From assembly GCF_000684975.1 (NCBI RefSeq), contig NZ_BAXZ01000015.1, positions 140,382-204,381 of the forward strand: 64,000 bases of DNA. The letters are read 5' to 3'. The first letter of the stretch is position 1. Every line of letters begins with the position of its first letter. The position numbers and the translations under genes were made by a program. This DNA is from Paraburkholderia acidipaludis NBRC 101816 (lineage in GTDB: Bacteria; Pseudomonadota; Gammaproteobacteria; Burkholderiales; Burkholderiaceae). Below the pieces are notes generated by a model. The model was given only the letters and a program-made list of their open reading frames with translations, did not search any database and was not told the DNA's origin. Below, piece after piece: positions 28,492 to 37,171 of this stretch.

Positions 28492-29832
28492 TCACTTCAG
28501 TACGGCCTCGGCAATGCCAGCCAGCGCACAGATCATGACGGCTGCAAGCGGCGGAATCTTCCAGCGCGTCAACATGAAAAAGCCAATCGTTGCGATGGCA
28601 AAGTCGATCCCGGAATGGATTGCACTGGTCCAAACCGGCGAGTAAAAGGCTGTTGCCAGCAGCCCGACGACCGTTGCGTTTACACCCGAAAGGACGGCCG
28701 CCATTGACGGGCGGGCTCGTAGTGCTTGCCAGTACGGAAGCGCAGCAACAACGAGCAGCAGCCCTGGCAGAAAAATACCTGCGGTGGCAAGCAGCGCCCC
28801 GGCCCAGTGATTCGGCTTCGCCGCCATAATCCAGCCTAGAAAGGCGGCGAATGTGAAAAGGGGGCCTGGAACTGCCTGGGCGGCGCCATAACCAGCGAGA
28901 AAGTCATTCGACGATACCCAGCCCGTTGCCACTGTTTGCTGCTGCAGGAGCGGCAGTACGACATGACCGCCGCCGAAGACGAGCGCGCCGGAGCGATAGA
29001 AGCCTTCGAAAACGCTGATGGCATGGCCAGCGCCCAGGTGTGCCAGTACAGGAAGCCCAAAGAGCAATACACAGAACAGTACCAGCGCTATAGCTCCCGC
29101 TGTGCGGGAGACACGGAATTCATGAGCGTGTTGCCGAATGCCGACCGTGCCTGCCGATACCGACGCCTGGCAAAATACGAAGCCGATTGCTGCGCCAAGG
29201 GTGATCACGATGAGTTGTGCGTACACGGTCGTCAGGACACTGAGAACGGCTAGTGCAGCAAGCGCGATGGCGGCGCGGCGGTGATCCGGACACAGGCGCC
29301 GGGCCATGTCCCACACCGCTTGCGCCACAACAGCGACAGCGACGAGTTTCAGACCATGAATCAGCCCCTCGCCGACCGGCCCACCCAGGCTCGGTGCAAT
29401 TGCCGCGAAAGCGAGCAGCAGGAAGACCGAGGGCAGCGTGAACCCACACCAGGCGGCAAGCCCGCCGAGCCAACCTGCCCTGAGCAGACCAACGGAAAAT
29501 CCAACCTGGCTACTGGCTGGTCCAGGAAGAAACTGGCATAGGCCGACCAGGTCCGTGAACGTCTCGTCATCGATCCATCGACGACGCTCGACGAACTCTC
29601 GGCGGAAGTATCCAATGTGCGCTATCGGGCCACCGAAACAAGTCACTCCCAGCCTGAGAAAGACCGCAAAAACTTCAGCCGCGGTGCCGCTTTGGGCCCG
29701 GCTTGATGAGGTCATGCCAGTTTCCATACGGTCCTGAAATTCAGTGATTGCGGCTTGCTGCGACTGATCATTCGTCAGTCGGGCCGCGTTCAAACGGTTC
29801 TCCATGTATCCATCACCACCGGTGGACAGCAC
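28492..29832 (-). CDS. chrA: Chromate transporter ChrA
   Basis: The protein has two CHR domains and about ten transmembrane helices. CHR signatures are VTCFGGPIAHIGYFRREFVERRRW and LVGLCQFLPGPASSQVGFSVG in the first half and VFGGGHVVLPLLQQQ with GYGAAQAVPGPLF in the second. Family members export chromate by proton exchange. The exact start is unclear (possible starts at 29832, 29805 and 29727); the first ~45 residues are non-conserved. No chrB is nearby. It opens the metal-resistance section. Confidence 0.93.
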   Translation of the reverse strand: MLSTGGDGYMENRLNAARLTNDQSQQAAITEFQDRMETGMTSSSRAQSGTAAEVFAVFLRLGVTCFGGPIAHIGYFRREFVERRRWIDDETFTDLVGLCQFLPGPASSQVGFSVGLLRAGWLGGLAAWCGFTLPSVFLLLAFAAIAPSLGGPVGEGLIHGLKLVAVAVVAQAVWDMARRLCPDHRRAAIALAALAVLSVLTTVYAQLIVITLGAAIGFVFCQASVSAGTVGIRQHAHEFRVSRTAGAIALVLFCVLLFGLPVLAHLGAGHAISVFEGFYRSGALVFGGGHVVLPLLQQQTVATGWVSSNDFLAGYGAAQAVPGPLFTFAAFLGWIMAAKPNHWAGALLATAGIFLPGLLLVVAALPYWQALRARPSMAAVLSGVNATVVGLLATAFYSPVWTSAIHSGIDFAIATIGFFMLTRWKIPPLAAVMICALAGIAEAVLK

Positions 29833-30125
29833 GATAACCGCGTCTTATAACATCGCCGCTGACCACACACCTCAGGATCTTACCGGCACGCCTGCGGGCT
29901 GACGACACAACATCAACGGCGCGAAACGACGGGCTGTTTTCTGGTCACTGCCGACATATGAACCCGCGGTCATCGGTGTATCTGAACTGCGGCTTGTGTC
30001 CGACCCGTCCACGACACGCAATCGGACCCGCTTCTGCCATTGACCAGACACCCTCGAACAGACCGGGGTAAGCCGCGAAGCGGATGCCCAAGCGCTGTCG
30101 GCACTCACGCCCGCGACTTGAGGTT

Positions 30126-30320
30126 TCAACCGGAGCCGTCCGTTCGCCCCTGCGTCATCTTCGCTCGTCGCCGGGACTTCTCATTCAGGATCTGGTGTCG
30201 CCGATAGTCCGTCAGCTTCTTCCAGCTGCGGATTTCGTCACGCGTCCGAAAGCAGCCGATGCAAAGTCCGGTTTTGCCATCGAACGCGCATACATCGATG
30301 CAAGGCGATTTGAGTGCCAT
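30126..30320 (-). CDS. DUF1289 small Cys-rich protein
   Basis: This 64-aa protein begins MALKSPCIDVCAFDGKTGLC and continues IGCFRTRDEIRSWKKL: the four-cysteine pattern SPCxxVC...LCxGCxRT of DUF1289, an Fe-S or zinc-binding-like family of unknown role. It starts three bases after the dmeF stop, so it is the third gene of the dmeR-dmeF operon. Confidence 0.9.
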   Translation of the reverse strand: MALKSPCIDVCAFDGKTGLCIGCFRTRDEIRSWKKLTDYRRHQILNEKSRRRAKMTQGRTDGSG

Positions 30321-30323
30321 CGG

Positions 30324-31613
30324 TCAGGCGACGGCGGGCGTGGGATTCACTTCGACCGTCACATGCGACAGTCCTTTAAAACGCTTTAGTGCTGAGCGGT
30401 AGAAGCCCGGATTGCGCTGTACTTCACGGGTAGCCACCGAAACGATCGCGCTCATGTGCCCCGGACCGACGCGCCAGACATGGAGATCCAGTACGGTGTC
30501 GCCGTTGTCTTCGATGACATGACGGACGTTCTCGGCCATACGCTTGTCCAGATTCATGTCGAGCAGAATGCGACCCGTATCGCGCATCAGGCCCCACGAC
30601 CAGTTCGCAATCACCAGTGCGCCGATTATGCCCGCAACCGGGTCCATCCAGACCCAGCCAAACGCACGCGCCAACAGCAGGCCGATGATCGCCAGCACGG
30701 ATACTGCCGCGTCGGCAATGACGTGAATGTAGGCAGAGCGGATGTTGTGGTCACGGTTAGCGGCCGCCTGTGCATCGTCGTGATGGTGCTCGTGCTCCTC
30801 GAACTCGATCTGATGTTCACCATCGGGCAGGCGGACAACCGCCCTGAATGCGTGTGGCTCGGGAATGTCATCCTTCGACTCCAGATAGCCACCGCGATCA
30901 GCAAACGCGAAGGTCTGGTGCGTGCCGTCGAGGCGGATCGTCGTAACTGAAACAGCATTGGCGTTCGGTTTCAAGGAAGCGGTTTCAGGCGTAATGCGAA
31001 AAACAGGCGGTACGCCGTCTTCAAAGACAGACAAGGCGAATACGCCCGCGCTGCCGACGATGCGATGCACCTCGTCCCCGTGACCGTGTTCGTCTTCATG
31101 ACCATGATCGTGACCGTGGCTATGCCCATGACCATGACTGTGGCCATGGTGGTCGCCACTCAGCAGCCAGACGCTCGCAAGATTGACCAGCAGACCCAGT
31201 ATCGCGATGGGAATCGCCTGACTGAAGTGGATGGGCACGGGCGAGAGAAAGCGCGAGACGGCTTCGTACCCGATCAGCAGCGCGATCATGGTGAGCACGA
31301 TGGCGCTGGTAAAGCCGGCGAGGTCGCCCAGCTTGCCGGTACCGAACACGAAGCGGTTGTCGCTCGCGTGCCTGCGGGCGTAGGTGTACGCCAAAGCGGC
31401 GATCAGCATCGCCCCGGCATGGGTCGACATGTGCAGGCCATCCGCGACGAGCGCCAGCGAGCCAAATAGACTGCCGCCGACAATCTCCGCCACCATCATC
31501 GCGCTGCACAGCGCAATCACCATCCAGGTCCTGCGCTCGTTGTCTTCATGGGCAGCACCCAGAAAGATGTGATCGTGCCCCGCACCGAAAGCGGAGTCTT
31601 CAAAGTTGCTCAT
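30324..31613 (-). CDS. dmeF: Cation diffusion facilitator DmeF (Co/Ni efflux)
   Basis: This 429-aa CDF transporter has six transmembrane helices with LVADGLHMSTHAGAM (first-site Asp/His) and DPVAGIIGALVIANW. Between helices 4 and 5 lie two His-rich stretches (GHSHGHGHSHGHDHGHEDEH and EEHEHHHDD), the metal-gathering loop characteristic of DmeF. It exports divalent Co and Ni. It follows its repressor gene by nine bases. Confidence 0.95.
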   Translation of the reverse strand: MSNFEDSAFGAGHDHIFLGAAHEDNERRTWMVIALCSAMMVAEIVGGSLFGSLALVADGLHMSTHAGAMLIAALAYTYARRHASDNRFVFGTGKLGDLAGFTSAIVLTMIALLIGYEAVSRFLSPVPIHFSQAIPIAILGLLVNLASVWLLSGDHHGHSHGHGHSHGHDHGHEDEHGHGDEVHRIVGSAGVFALSVFEDGVPPVFRITPETASLKPNANAVSVTTIRLDGTHQTFAFADRGGYLESKDDIPEPHAFRAVVRLPDGEHQIEFEEHEHHHDDAQAAANRDHNIRSAYIHVIADAAVSVLAIIGLLLARAFGWVWMDPVAGIIGALVIANWSWGLMRDTGRILLDMNLDKRMAENVRHVIEDNGDTVLDLHVWRVGPGHMSAIVSVATREVQRNPGFYRSALKRFKGLSHVTVEVNPTPAVA

Positions 31614-31622
31614 GGTTTCCTC

Positions 31623-31895
31623 TTACTTGAAGTAGCTGTGGACTACCTCGATCAACTGCTCGGTTCCGCTGCCGTGCTCGTCATCCGGCTCTGCGTCGAC
31701 GAGATGCGTTCGAATGTGGTCTTCAAGAACCACGGCAAGCAGTCCGTTCATCGCGCCACGGCTACTGGTGATGAGTTGAAGCACATCCATGCAGCCGCGT
31801 TCCTCTTCAAGTGCGCGCTCGATGGCTTCAACCTGTCCCTTGATGCGACGAACACGGTTGAGCAGCTTCTGTTTTTCGCGAATCGTATGGCTCAC
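31623..31895 (-). CDS. dmeR: RcnR/CsoR-family metal-responsive repressor DmeR
   Basis: This 90-aa all-helical DUF156 protein begins MSHTIREKQKLLNRVRRIKG and has the RcnR/FrmR motif QVEAIERALEEERGCMDVLQ (the conserved metal-site Cys) and HIRTHLVDAE. It represses until Co or Ni binds. Directly upstream are two G-tract operators, and dmeF follows. Confidence 0.93.
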   Translation of the reverse strand: MSHTIREKQKLLNRVRRIKGQVEAIERALEEERGCMDVLQLITSSRGAMNGLLAVVLEDHIRTHLVDAEPDDEHGSGTEQLIEVVHSYFK

Positions 31896-31908
31896 GGCTG
31901 ACCCCTGA

Positions 31909-31955
31909 ATACGGTAGGGGGCTATATTAACCTGGATAGGGTACGGGGGTATAGG
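31909..31955. promoter_or_regulatory. Two G-tract operators for the DmeR repressor
   Basis: ATACGGTAGGGGGCTATA (31909-31926) and ATAGGGTACGGGGGTATAGG (31936-31955) each hold a run of five G flanked by TA-rich ends, the pattern bound by RcnR/CsoR-type proteins. They lie just upstream of the dmeR start. Confidence 0.7.
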
Positions 31956-32047
31956 TTTGCGTTGAGCTGAATGAGTTTAGAACGCGGCAAGTGCGACGCC
32001 GAGACCGGACCGTAGCCGTCATTGCCCCGGTGAGCTACCGCAGCGGC

Positions 32048-32082
32048 TTGCTTCCCTACAACATTTCAACTATACTGGAAAT
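32048..32082 (+). promoter_or_regulatory. arsR promoter with overlapping operator; probable leaderless start
   Basis: TTGCTT (32048-32053) and TATACT (32071-32076) are spaced by exactly 17 bases. An inverted repeat ATTTC-N10-GAAAT (32063-32082) covers the -10 and ends at the arsR ATG. Transcription would begin at or next to the start codon, so the arsR message may have no leader. Confidence 0.75.
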
Positions 32083-32406
32083 ATGGAAGATAAAGACGTT
32101 ATCCGCGCCCTTGCGGCGCTCGCCCACGAGCTACGCCTGCGTGTATTTCGCATGCTGGTCGTCGCTGGTCCAACCGGCTTGACGCCGGGCGCCATGGCGG
32201 AACAGCTCGATGTTCCGAACGCGACGCTCTCCTTTCACCTGAAGGAGCTGATGCACGCGGGGCTCGTCACGCAGGAGCGCGATGGGCGCAACCTGATTTA
32301 TCGGGCCGCCTATGACCAGATGAGCGCGGTGCTTGGCTTTCTGACCGAAAACTGCTGCCAGGGGCAACCTTGCCTTGAGCCAGGCGCGGACTCATGCAAA
32401 TGCTGA
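32083..32406 (+). CDS. arsR: ArsR-family arsenite-responsive repressor
   Basis: This 107-aa winged-helix protein has LAHELRLRVFRMLVVAGPTGL, the recognition region LDVPNATLSFHLKELMHAGLV, and a cysteine-rich C-terminus (ENCCQGQPCLEPGADSCKC) that offers several As(III) ligands. The N-terminal CVCDLC site of E. coli ArsR is absent, so the C-terminal cysteines probably sense arsenite. First gene of arsR-arsI-arsC-acr3-arsH. Confidence 0.94.
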   Translation: MEDKDVIRALAALAHELRLRVFRMLVVAGPTGLTPGAMAEQLDVPNATLSFHLKELMHAGLVTQERDGRNLIYRAAYDQMSAVLGFLTENCCQGQPCLEPGADSCKC

Positions 32407-32418
32407 AGGAGAGCCACC

Positions 32419-32895
32419 ATGAAGCGGTTTCACATCCACGTCCACGTTGGCGACCTCGCAGCCAGTATCGCGTTCTATTCGAAGCTGTTCGCCGCAGAAC
32501 CGGCGCGCGTGGAGCCGGATTACGCGAAATGGATGCTGGACGATCCACGCGTGAACTTTGCGATTTCAACGCGCGGCACGAAGGCCGGTGTGGACCACCT
32601 CGGCTTCCAGGTTGACGATGCGGCTGAGCTTGCCGAACTCGCAAAGCGGGCTGAGGCCGCGGACATGGCCCTGCTCGATCAGGGCGAAACCACCTGCTGC
32701 TATGCGCGCAGCGACAAGCACTGGGTTCTCGATCCGCAGGGTATTGCCTGGGAACACTTTCATACGCTCGACGGCGCTCCGGTATATGGCGAGAGCAGGC
32801 AGGCATCGCCGTCGGCAGCGGCAACGTCCTGCTGTGCTCCAGGCGGGAAACCCGTTGGCATTCCTGTGAAACCTGCCGGTTCGGCGTGTTGCTGA
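32419..32895 (+). CDS. arsI: ArsI-like C-As lyase (VOC dioxygenase family)
   Basis: This 158-aa protein of the vicinal oxygen chelate fold begins MKRFHIHVHVGDL. Putative metal ligands are His5 or His7, His60 and Glu112; the vicinal Cys93-Cys94 pair (ETTCCYARSDKHWV) matches the site that binds trivalent organoarsenicals in ArsI/CadI proteins. ArsI cleaves methyl or aryl groups from As(III). The last 25 residues add further CC pairs. It lies 12 bases after arsR. Confidence 0.9.
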   Translation: MKRFHIHVHVGDLAASIAFYSKLFAAEPARVEPDYAKWMLDDPRVNFAISTRGTKAGVDHLGFQVDDAAELAELAKRAEAADMALLDQGETTCCYARSDKHWVLDPQGIAWEHFHTLDGAPVYGESRQASPSAAATSCCAPGGKPVGIPVKPAGSACC

Positions 32896-32918
32896 TCACG
32901 CTGCCCGCTGACAAGACC

Positions 32919-33413
32919 ATGACCACGAACGTACTCATTCTCTGCACGCACAATTCCGCGCGCAGTGTGCTCTCAGAGGGCATGCTGAACCACTGGGCGA
33001 AGAAGCTCGGCAAGGACGTCCGCGCGTACAGCGCGGGCAGCGCCCCGAGCGGACGCATTAATCCGTTCGCGCTCGAAGCGCTGACGAGCGCCGGTATTGA
33101 TACGGAAGGCTATCGCAGCAAAAGCTGGGATGAATTCGCGCAGGACGGTGCACCCGAGATGCGCATCGTCATCACAGTCTGCGACAGCGCTGCGGCCGAA
33201 CAGTGTCCGTTCTGGCCGGGCAGCCCTGTCAAGGTCCACTGGGGCTACGCCGATCCGTCGAACGCGCCGGGCGGCGATGAAGGCAAGCGGCACGCATTCG
33301 AACTCACGCGCGAAGCGATCGGCTACCGCATGCTGCAACTGCTCACGCTCCCACTCGAAAGTCTGGACAACACCGAGCTGCAGCAGGCGCTAAACGACAT
33401 CCTTCAGAGCTGA
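32919..33413 (+). CDS. arsC: Arsenate reductase ArsC, low-molecular-weight phosphatase type
   Basis: The ATG at 32919 (MTTNVLILCTHNSARS) gives 164 aa with the CxxNxxRS anion loop holding the nucleophilic Cys9, and TVCDSAAAEQCPFWPG with the two resolving cysteines. The enzyme reduces arsenate to arsenite using thioredoxin or a similar donor. It follows arsI closely. Confidence 0.95.
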   Translation: MTTNVLILCTHNSARSVLSEGMLNHWAKKLGKDVRAYSAGSAPSGRINPFALEALTSAGIDTEGYRSKSWDEFAQDGAPEMRIVITVCDSAAAEQCPFWPGSPVKVHWGYADPSNAPGGDEGKRHAFELTREAIGYRMLQLLTLPLESLDNTELQQALNDILQS

Positions 33414-33435
33414 ATCCTCTCCATCAAGTCACCCC

Positions 33436-34506
33436 ATGAACACCCCCAATGTTGCCGCTTCGGGGAAGTCGGCCGCGAAACCGGCCATCAGCTTCTTTGA
33501 GCGATACCTGACCGTCTGGGTCGCGCTGTGTATCGTCTCCGGCATTCTGCTTGGGCAAGTCCTGCCTGGGGTCTTCCAGGCTATCGGCCGGATGGAATAT
33601 GCGCACGTCAATCTGTCGGTCGGCCTGCTGATCTGGGTGATGATCATCCCGATGCTCGTCAAGGTCGACTTCGGTTCGCTGCATGAGGTGCGTCAGCACG
33701 TTAAGGGCATCGGCGTTACGCTCGTCGTGAACTGGCTGATCAAACCGTTCTCGATGGCATTGCTCGCATGGCTCTTCATCAAGCACCTGTTCGCGCCGAT
33801 GCTGCCTGCAGAGCAACTCGACAGTTACGTCGCGGGCCTGATCCTGCTTGCCGCCGCGCCCTGTACGGCGATGGTCTTTGTCTGGAGCCGGCTGACCGGT
33901 GGCGATCCGCTGTTCACGCTTTCCCAGGTCGCGCTGAACGACAGCATCATGGTGGTCGCCTTTGCGCCGCTGGTCGGCCTGCTGCTCGGCATTTCCGCGA
34001 TCGCGGTGCCGTGGGCGACGCTGCTCACGTCCGTCGTACTCTACATCGTGATTCCGGTCATCCTTGCGCAGATCCTGCGCCGGGTGCTCCTTGCCAGGGG
34101 ACAGGCGGCGTTCGATGCCGCGATGGCAAAGATCGGCCCATGGTCCATCACCGCGTTGCTGGCGACGCTGGTGCTGCTCTTCGCGTTCCAGGGCGAGGCC
34201 ATCCTGAAGCAGCCGCTCGTCATCGTGCTGCTCGCCGTGCCGATCCTGATCCAGGTGTTTTTCAATTCGGCGCTCGCCTACGGGCTCAATCGCGTGGTTG
34301 GCGAAAAGCACAACATTGCCTGCCCCTCAGCGCTGATTGGCGCGTCGAACTTCTTCGAACTGGCTGTCGCCACGGCAATCGGCCTGTTCGGATTCAACTC
34401 AGGGGCCGCGCTCGCGACGGTCGTGGGCGTGCTGATCGAGGTGCCGGTCATGCTGCTCGTGGTGCGCATCGTCAACCGCTCAAAGGACTGGTACGAGTGC
34501 GCCTGA
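33436..34506 (+). CDS. acr3: ACR3-family arsenite efflux permease
   Basis: This 356-aa protein has ten transmembrane helices. ACR3 signatures are visible: LILLAAAPCTAMVFVWSRLT with the essential Cys, and CPSALIGASNFFELAVATAIG. It exports arsenite using the proton gradient. It follows arsC by 22 bases. Confidence 0.96.
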   Translation: MNTPNVAASGKSAAKPAISFFERYLTVWVALCIVSGILLGQVLPGVFQAIGRMEYAHVNLSVGLLIWVMIIPMLVKVDFGSLHEVRQHVKGIGVTLVVNWLIKPFSMALLAWLFIKHLFAPMLPAEQLDSYVAGLILLAAAPCTAMVFVWSRLTGGDPLFTLSQVALNDSIMVVAFAPLVGLLLGISAIAVPWATLLTSVVLYIVIPVILAQILRRVLLARGQAAFDAAMAKIGPWSITALLATLVLLFAFQGEAILKQPLVIVLLAVPILIQVFFNSALAYGLNRVVGEKHNIACPSALIGASNFFELAVATAIGLFGFNSGAALATVVGVLIEVPVMLLVVRIVNRSKDWYECA

Positions 34507-34536
34507 GGAATACAGAAATGATCACAGAGGGCAAAC

Positions 34537-35259
34537 GTGTCCGATTTCACGACTGACCTCCCGCAGGTGGACCCGGCGCTGTTTCGCGTGCCCGATATCA
34601 ATCGCCTGCAGCCTGCAAAGGCGTCGCCGCATCCGCCGCGTATCCTGCTGCTCTATGGTTCGCTGCGCGACCGCTCGTTCAGCCGCCTGTTGAGTGAAGA
34701 AGCCGCACGCCTGCTCACGGCGATGGGCGCCGAAGTGCGCACATTCAATCCGAGCGGCCTGCCGCTGCCGGACGACGCGCCGGACAGCCATCCCAAGGTT
34801 GCCGAGCTACGCGAGCTGGTGCTGTGGTCGGAAGGCATGGTCTGGTGCTCGCCGGAGCGGCACGGCGCGATGACCGGCATCATGAAGGCGCAGATCGACT
34901 GGATTCCGCTTTCGGTCGGGGCGGTGCGGCCGACCCAGGGCAAGACGCTCGCCGTGATGCAGGTCAGCGGCGGCTCGCAGTCGTTCAACGCCGTCAACCA
35001 GATGCGCGTGCTCGGACGCTGGATGCGCATGCTGACCATCCCCAACCAGTCGTCGGTGGCCAAGGCCTTCATGGAGTTCGACGAAGCCGGCCGCATGAAA
35101 CCTTCAGCCTATTTCGACCGCGTCGTTGACGTGATTGAGGAACTGGTCAAATTCACGCTGCTGACGCGCGACATCGGTCCGTACCTCGTAGACCGGTACA
35201 GCGAACGCAAGGAGAGCGCCGAGGAACTGATGAAGCGCGTAAACCAAGCCAGTATCTGA
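34537..35259 (+). CDS. arsH: ArsH NADPH-dependent FMN reductase / organoarsenical oxidase
   Basis: A GTG start at 34537 has AGAGG upstream. The 240-aa flavodoxin-like protein has [15 protein letters not shown] (FMN phosphate loop), [20 protein letters not shown] and [18 protein letters not shown]. ArsH oxidises trivalent methyl- or aryl-arsenicals to less toxic pentavalent forms. Together with ArsI this gives two routes against organoarsenicals. Confidence 0.95.
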   Translation: MSDFTTDLPQVDPALFRVPDINRLQPAKASPHPPRILLLYGSLRDRSFSRLLSEEAARLLTAMGAEVRTFNPSGLPLPDDAPDSHPKVAELRELVLWSEGMVWCSPERHGAMTGIMKAQIDWIPLSVGAVRPTQGKTLAVMQVSGGSQSFNAVNQMRVLGRWMRMLTIPNQSSVAKAFMEFDEAGRMKPSAYFDRVVDVIEELVKFTLLTRDIGPYLVDRYSERKESAEELMKRVNQASI

Positions 35260-35481
35260 CGCCATGGCGTCCGAAGACAGTGGCGGTGCGGACGTTCGAA
35301 TGTCGGCCTGAGAGTACGGGCCAATGTCTGGAACTGGCCGGTCACCGCCCGACGACGAAGCGCAGCGATCTCCTCTGGCGTAGATATCATGCGATGCGCA
35401 TTAACCGGAAAGACAACTGCCGGCCGCCCTGCGCAGCAGTCAGCGGCAAGGGACTGACCGCTCTACCTTTGGCCAAATCTT

Positions 35482-35829
35482 TCAATAAGCTGGTGTTTCA
35501 GGTGGCTCCGTGGCTTCTGAGCCCCGTTGAGCCTGTGGGCACTCCGTTTTAAACCAGTAGTCGACCTGCCGTTCTGCCGCCTGGATATCCTCTGGGTAGT
35601 AAGGGTCGTCACTCCATGGTGACGGGTCGTAGCCTGCTTTCCTCAGGGCGGAGAGCTCGCTCTGGTGTTCCGCCATCGTCGGCGGCGCGTTGCTCCTGAG
35701 CGCTGCCAGATCGTGGCACTCCGTTGGGCTCAGATGCGGCCCGCTTTGTGACGCAGTGCCAGCGGCACACCCGGTCAGCAGCAGCGCCAGCGCAGTCAAC
35801 GTCGAGTGACTTCTCAGGAAGTTCTCCAT
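35482..35829 (-). CDS. Small lipoprotein, DUF4148-like
   Basis: This 115-aa protein has a lipoprotein signal with lipobox LLTGC (Cys21). The mature part includes MAEHQSELSALRKAGYDPSP, DDPYYPEDIQAAERQVDYWF and KTECPQAQR, close in pattern to the DUF4148 small exported proteins common in Burkholderiales. It should sit in the outer or inner membrane. Role unknown. The 35260-35481 gap before it shows nothing. Confidence 0.75.
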   Translation of the reverse strand: MENFLRSHSTLTALALLLTGCAAGTASQSGPHLSPTECHDLAALRSNAPPTMAEHQSELSALRKAGYDPSPWSDDPYYPEDIQAAERQVDYWFKTECPQAQRGSEATEPPETPAY

Positions 35830-35857
35830 GGCCGATACCCGCGTGCGTGGACAACCT

Positions 35858-36169
35858 TCACACTTTGATTTTACTGAGCGCAGTGCCCGATGTTTTCACG
35901 AGGAAGCGCGAACGATCCGGCGACTCCGTGATCCACCGCGGCGGCCTGCCCCGACCAGACCACTCATTCCCGGTCGCGGGGTCCCGATATTTCGCCGCAA
36001 GCCCGGGCGACGCCGCGGGACGGCCGCGTATCTCGTCGAGCGTAATCCGGTGGGCCGACATCTTGCGCATGATTTCCTCGAGAACATTTTCGCGCTCAAT
36101 CTTAAACGCGGCCTGAAGCTGTTCCTCGAGATGCTCTCGCTCGGCAAGCAGTTCCTTGTAACTCGACAT
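35858..36169 (-). CDS. H-NS-family nucleoid protein carried by the island
   Basis: The start MSSYKELLAEREHLEEQLQA at 36169 gives 103 aa: an N-terminal coiled coil for dimerisation (about residues 1-50) and the C-terminal DNA-binding motif KYRDPATGNEWSGRGRPPRW. Burkholderia H-NS proteins have this form. It probably silences AT-rich island genes or buffers host H-NS. It lies head-to-tail with the lipoprotein gene. Confidence 0.9.
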   Translation of the reverse strand: MSSYKELLAEREHLEEQLQAAFKIERENVLEEIMRKMSAHRITLDEIRGRPAASPGLAAKYRDPATGNEWSGRGRPPRWITESPDRSRFLVKTSGTALSKIKV

Positions 36170-36232
36170 ATCCTTCGATTGTTTGTGCCCAAAGGGCCGT
36201 AGTGTAGCCTGGGTGGAAGGACGCACGGCGCT

Positions 36233-36465
36233 AGCGGCGAACTGACTTCATTAAGCCACGCGCGCTCGGGCGTCTTTTTCAGCGCCGTGAGCGCGGCGGA
36301 AGTCTCGTGATAACCCACGCACTCCTGACGCTGATACCAGGCGTCCGTGCGAAGCCTGAGCATGTGGTTGTACGCAAAGCGAGCGCAACCGAACGTCCGG
36401 GCAAGAATCACTTCTTGCCCAGGCGTCGGATAGAACCGGAATCGGTACGCGCGCTTAATGTCCAT
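36233..36465 (-). pseudogene. TnpB (IS200/IS605-type OrfB) N-terminal fragment
   Basis: Beginning MDIKRAYRFRFYPTPGQEVI, the fragment matches the N-terminal HTH domain of TnpB proteins (ARTFGCARFAYNHML, ALTALKKTPERAWLNEVSS). After ~78 residues the match ends, next to the H-NS gene; the RuvC and zinc-ribbon parts are absent. Imperfect hairpin sequence around 36470-36495 may be the old element end. Non-functional. Confidence 0.75.
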
Positions 36466-36516
36466 GTCTCACAAAGTAACATGGTTTTGTGTGAGGCCCC
36501 TATAACAAGGTAGCCT

Positions 36517-36996
36517 TTAGCAAGCGGGAGAAGGGCACGCTTTGCGCGCCGCGCTATCCATCCCCGGCCTGAAGGCCAAGGCTTTCCGCGCAAATCCGAT
36601 GAAATCGGCGTTGATCCGCGGCCGCGACTGCTCCCACACTTTCAGGTAAGCGCCGGGGCTGGTCTTCGTGAAGACGGTCGGCACACAGACCTCGTCATCC
36701 ATGCTCAAGCCGATAAACCAGCGAAACAGCAACTTGTATTGCACTTGCTCCGAGAGCTGACGCTCCGAGCGGACGCTGTAAAGGATCTGGATCAGCATGA
36801 TTCGCAGGAACTTCTCCGGTGCGATGCTCGGTCGCCCACCCTCGATGTCGGCCTCGTACATCCCGGCAAATAACCGCTCCACCTTCGCCAGGGCTTCATT
36901 TGCCATCACGCGGATCGAACGCAACGGATGCAACTTCGGAACGAAGTGGTACCGCTTGCGCATGGTCTCCAGGGGCAACCGAGGGCCTTCCACCAA
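36517..36996 (-). pseudogene. IS5-type transposase fragment (DUF772 domain)
   Basis: The frame encodes KLHPLRSIRVMANEALAKVE, GRPSIAPEKFLRIMLIQILY and LLFRWFIGLSMDDEVCVPTV, the DUF772 region at the start of IS5-family transposases. It breaks down after VFTKTSPGAY, so the catalytic DDE part is missing. It is a remnant. Confidence 0.75.
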
Positions 36997-37171
36997 CGCT
37001 TCAGGGGCCTGCTGCGATGACGTTACCGCAGGTGCTTCAGCAGCCTGTTAAGGCTGCCATAAGGTCTGGCCGATATAGTCCAGATCTGCAAACGACCTTC
37101 GCTTCGTTTCGGTACTGAATCGGATCGGCCTATCCAGCGAATTTTCAGGCATTCCAGCGGACCCGCAATCG

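Noticed and set aside
29872..30129. An 85-codon minus-strand frame between chrA and the DUF1289 gene
   Set aside because: No domain, Ser/Arg-rich composition, overlap with the DUF1289 stop and no ribosome site.
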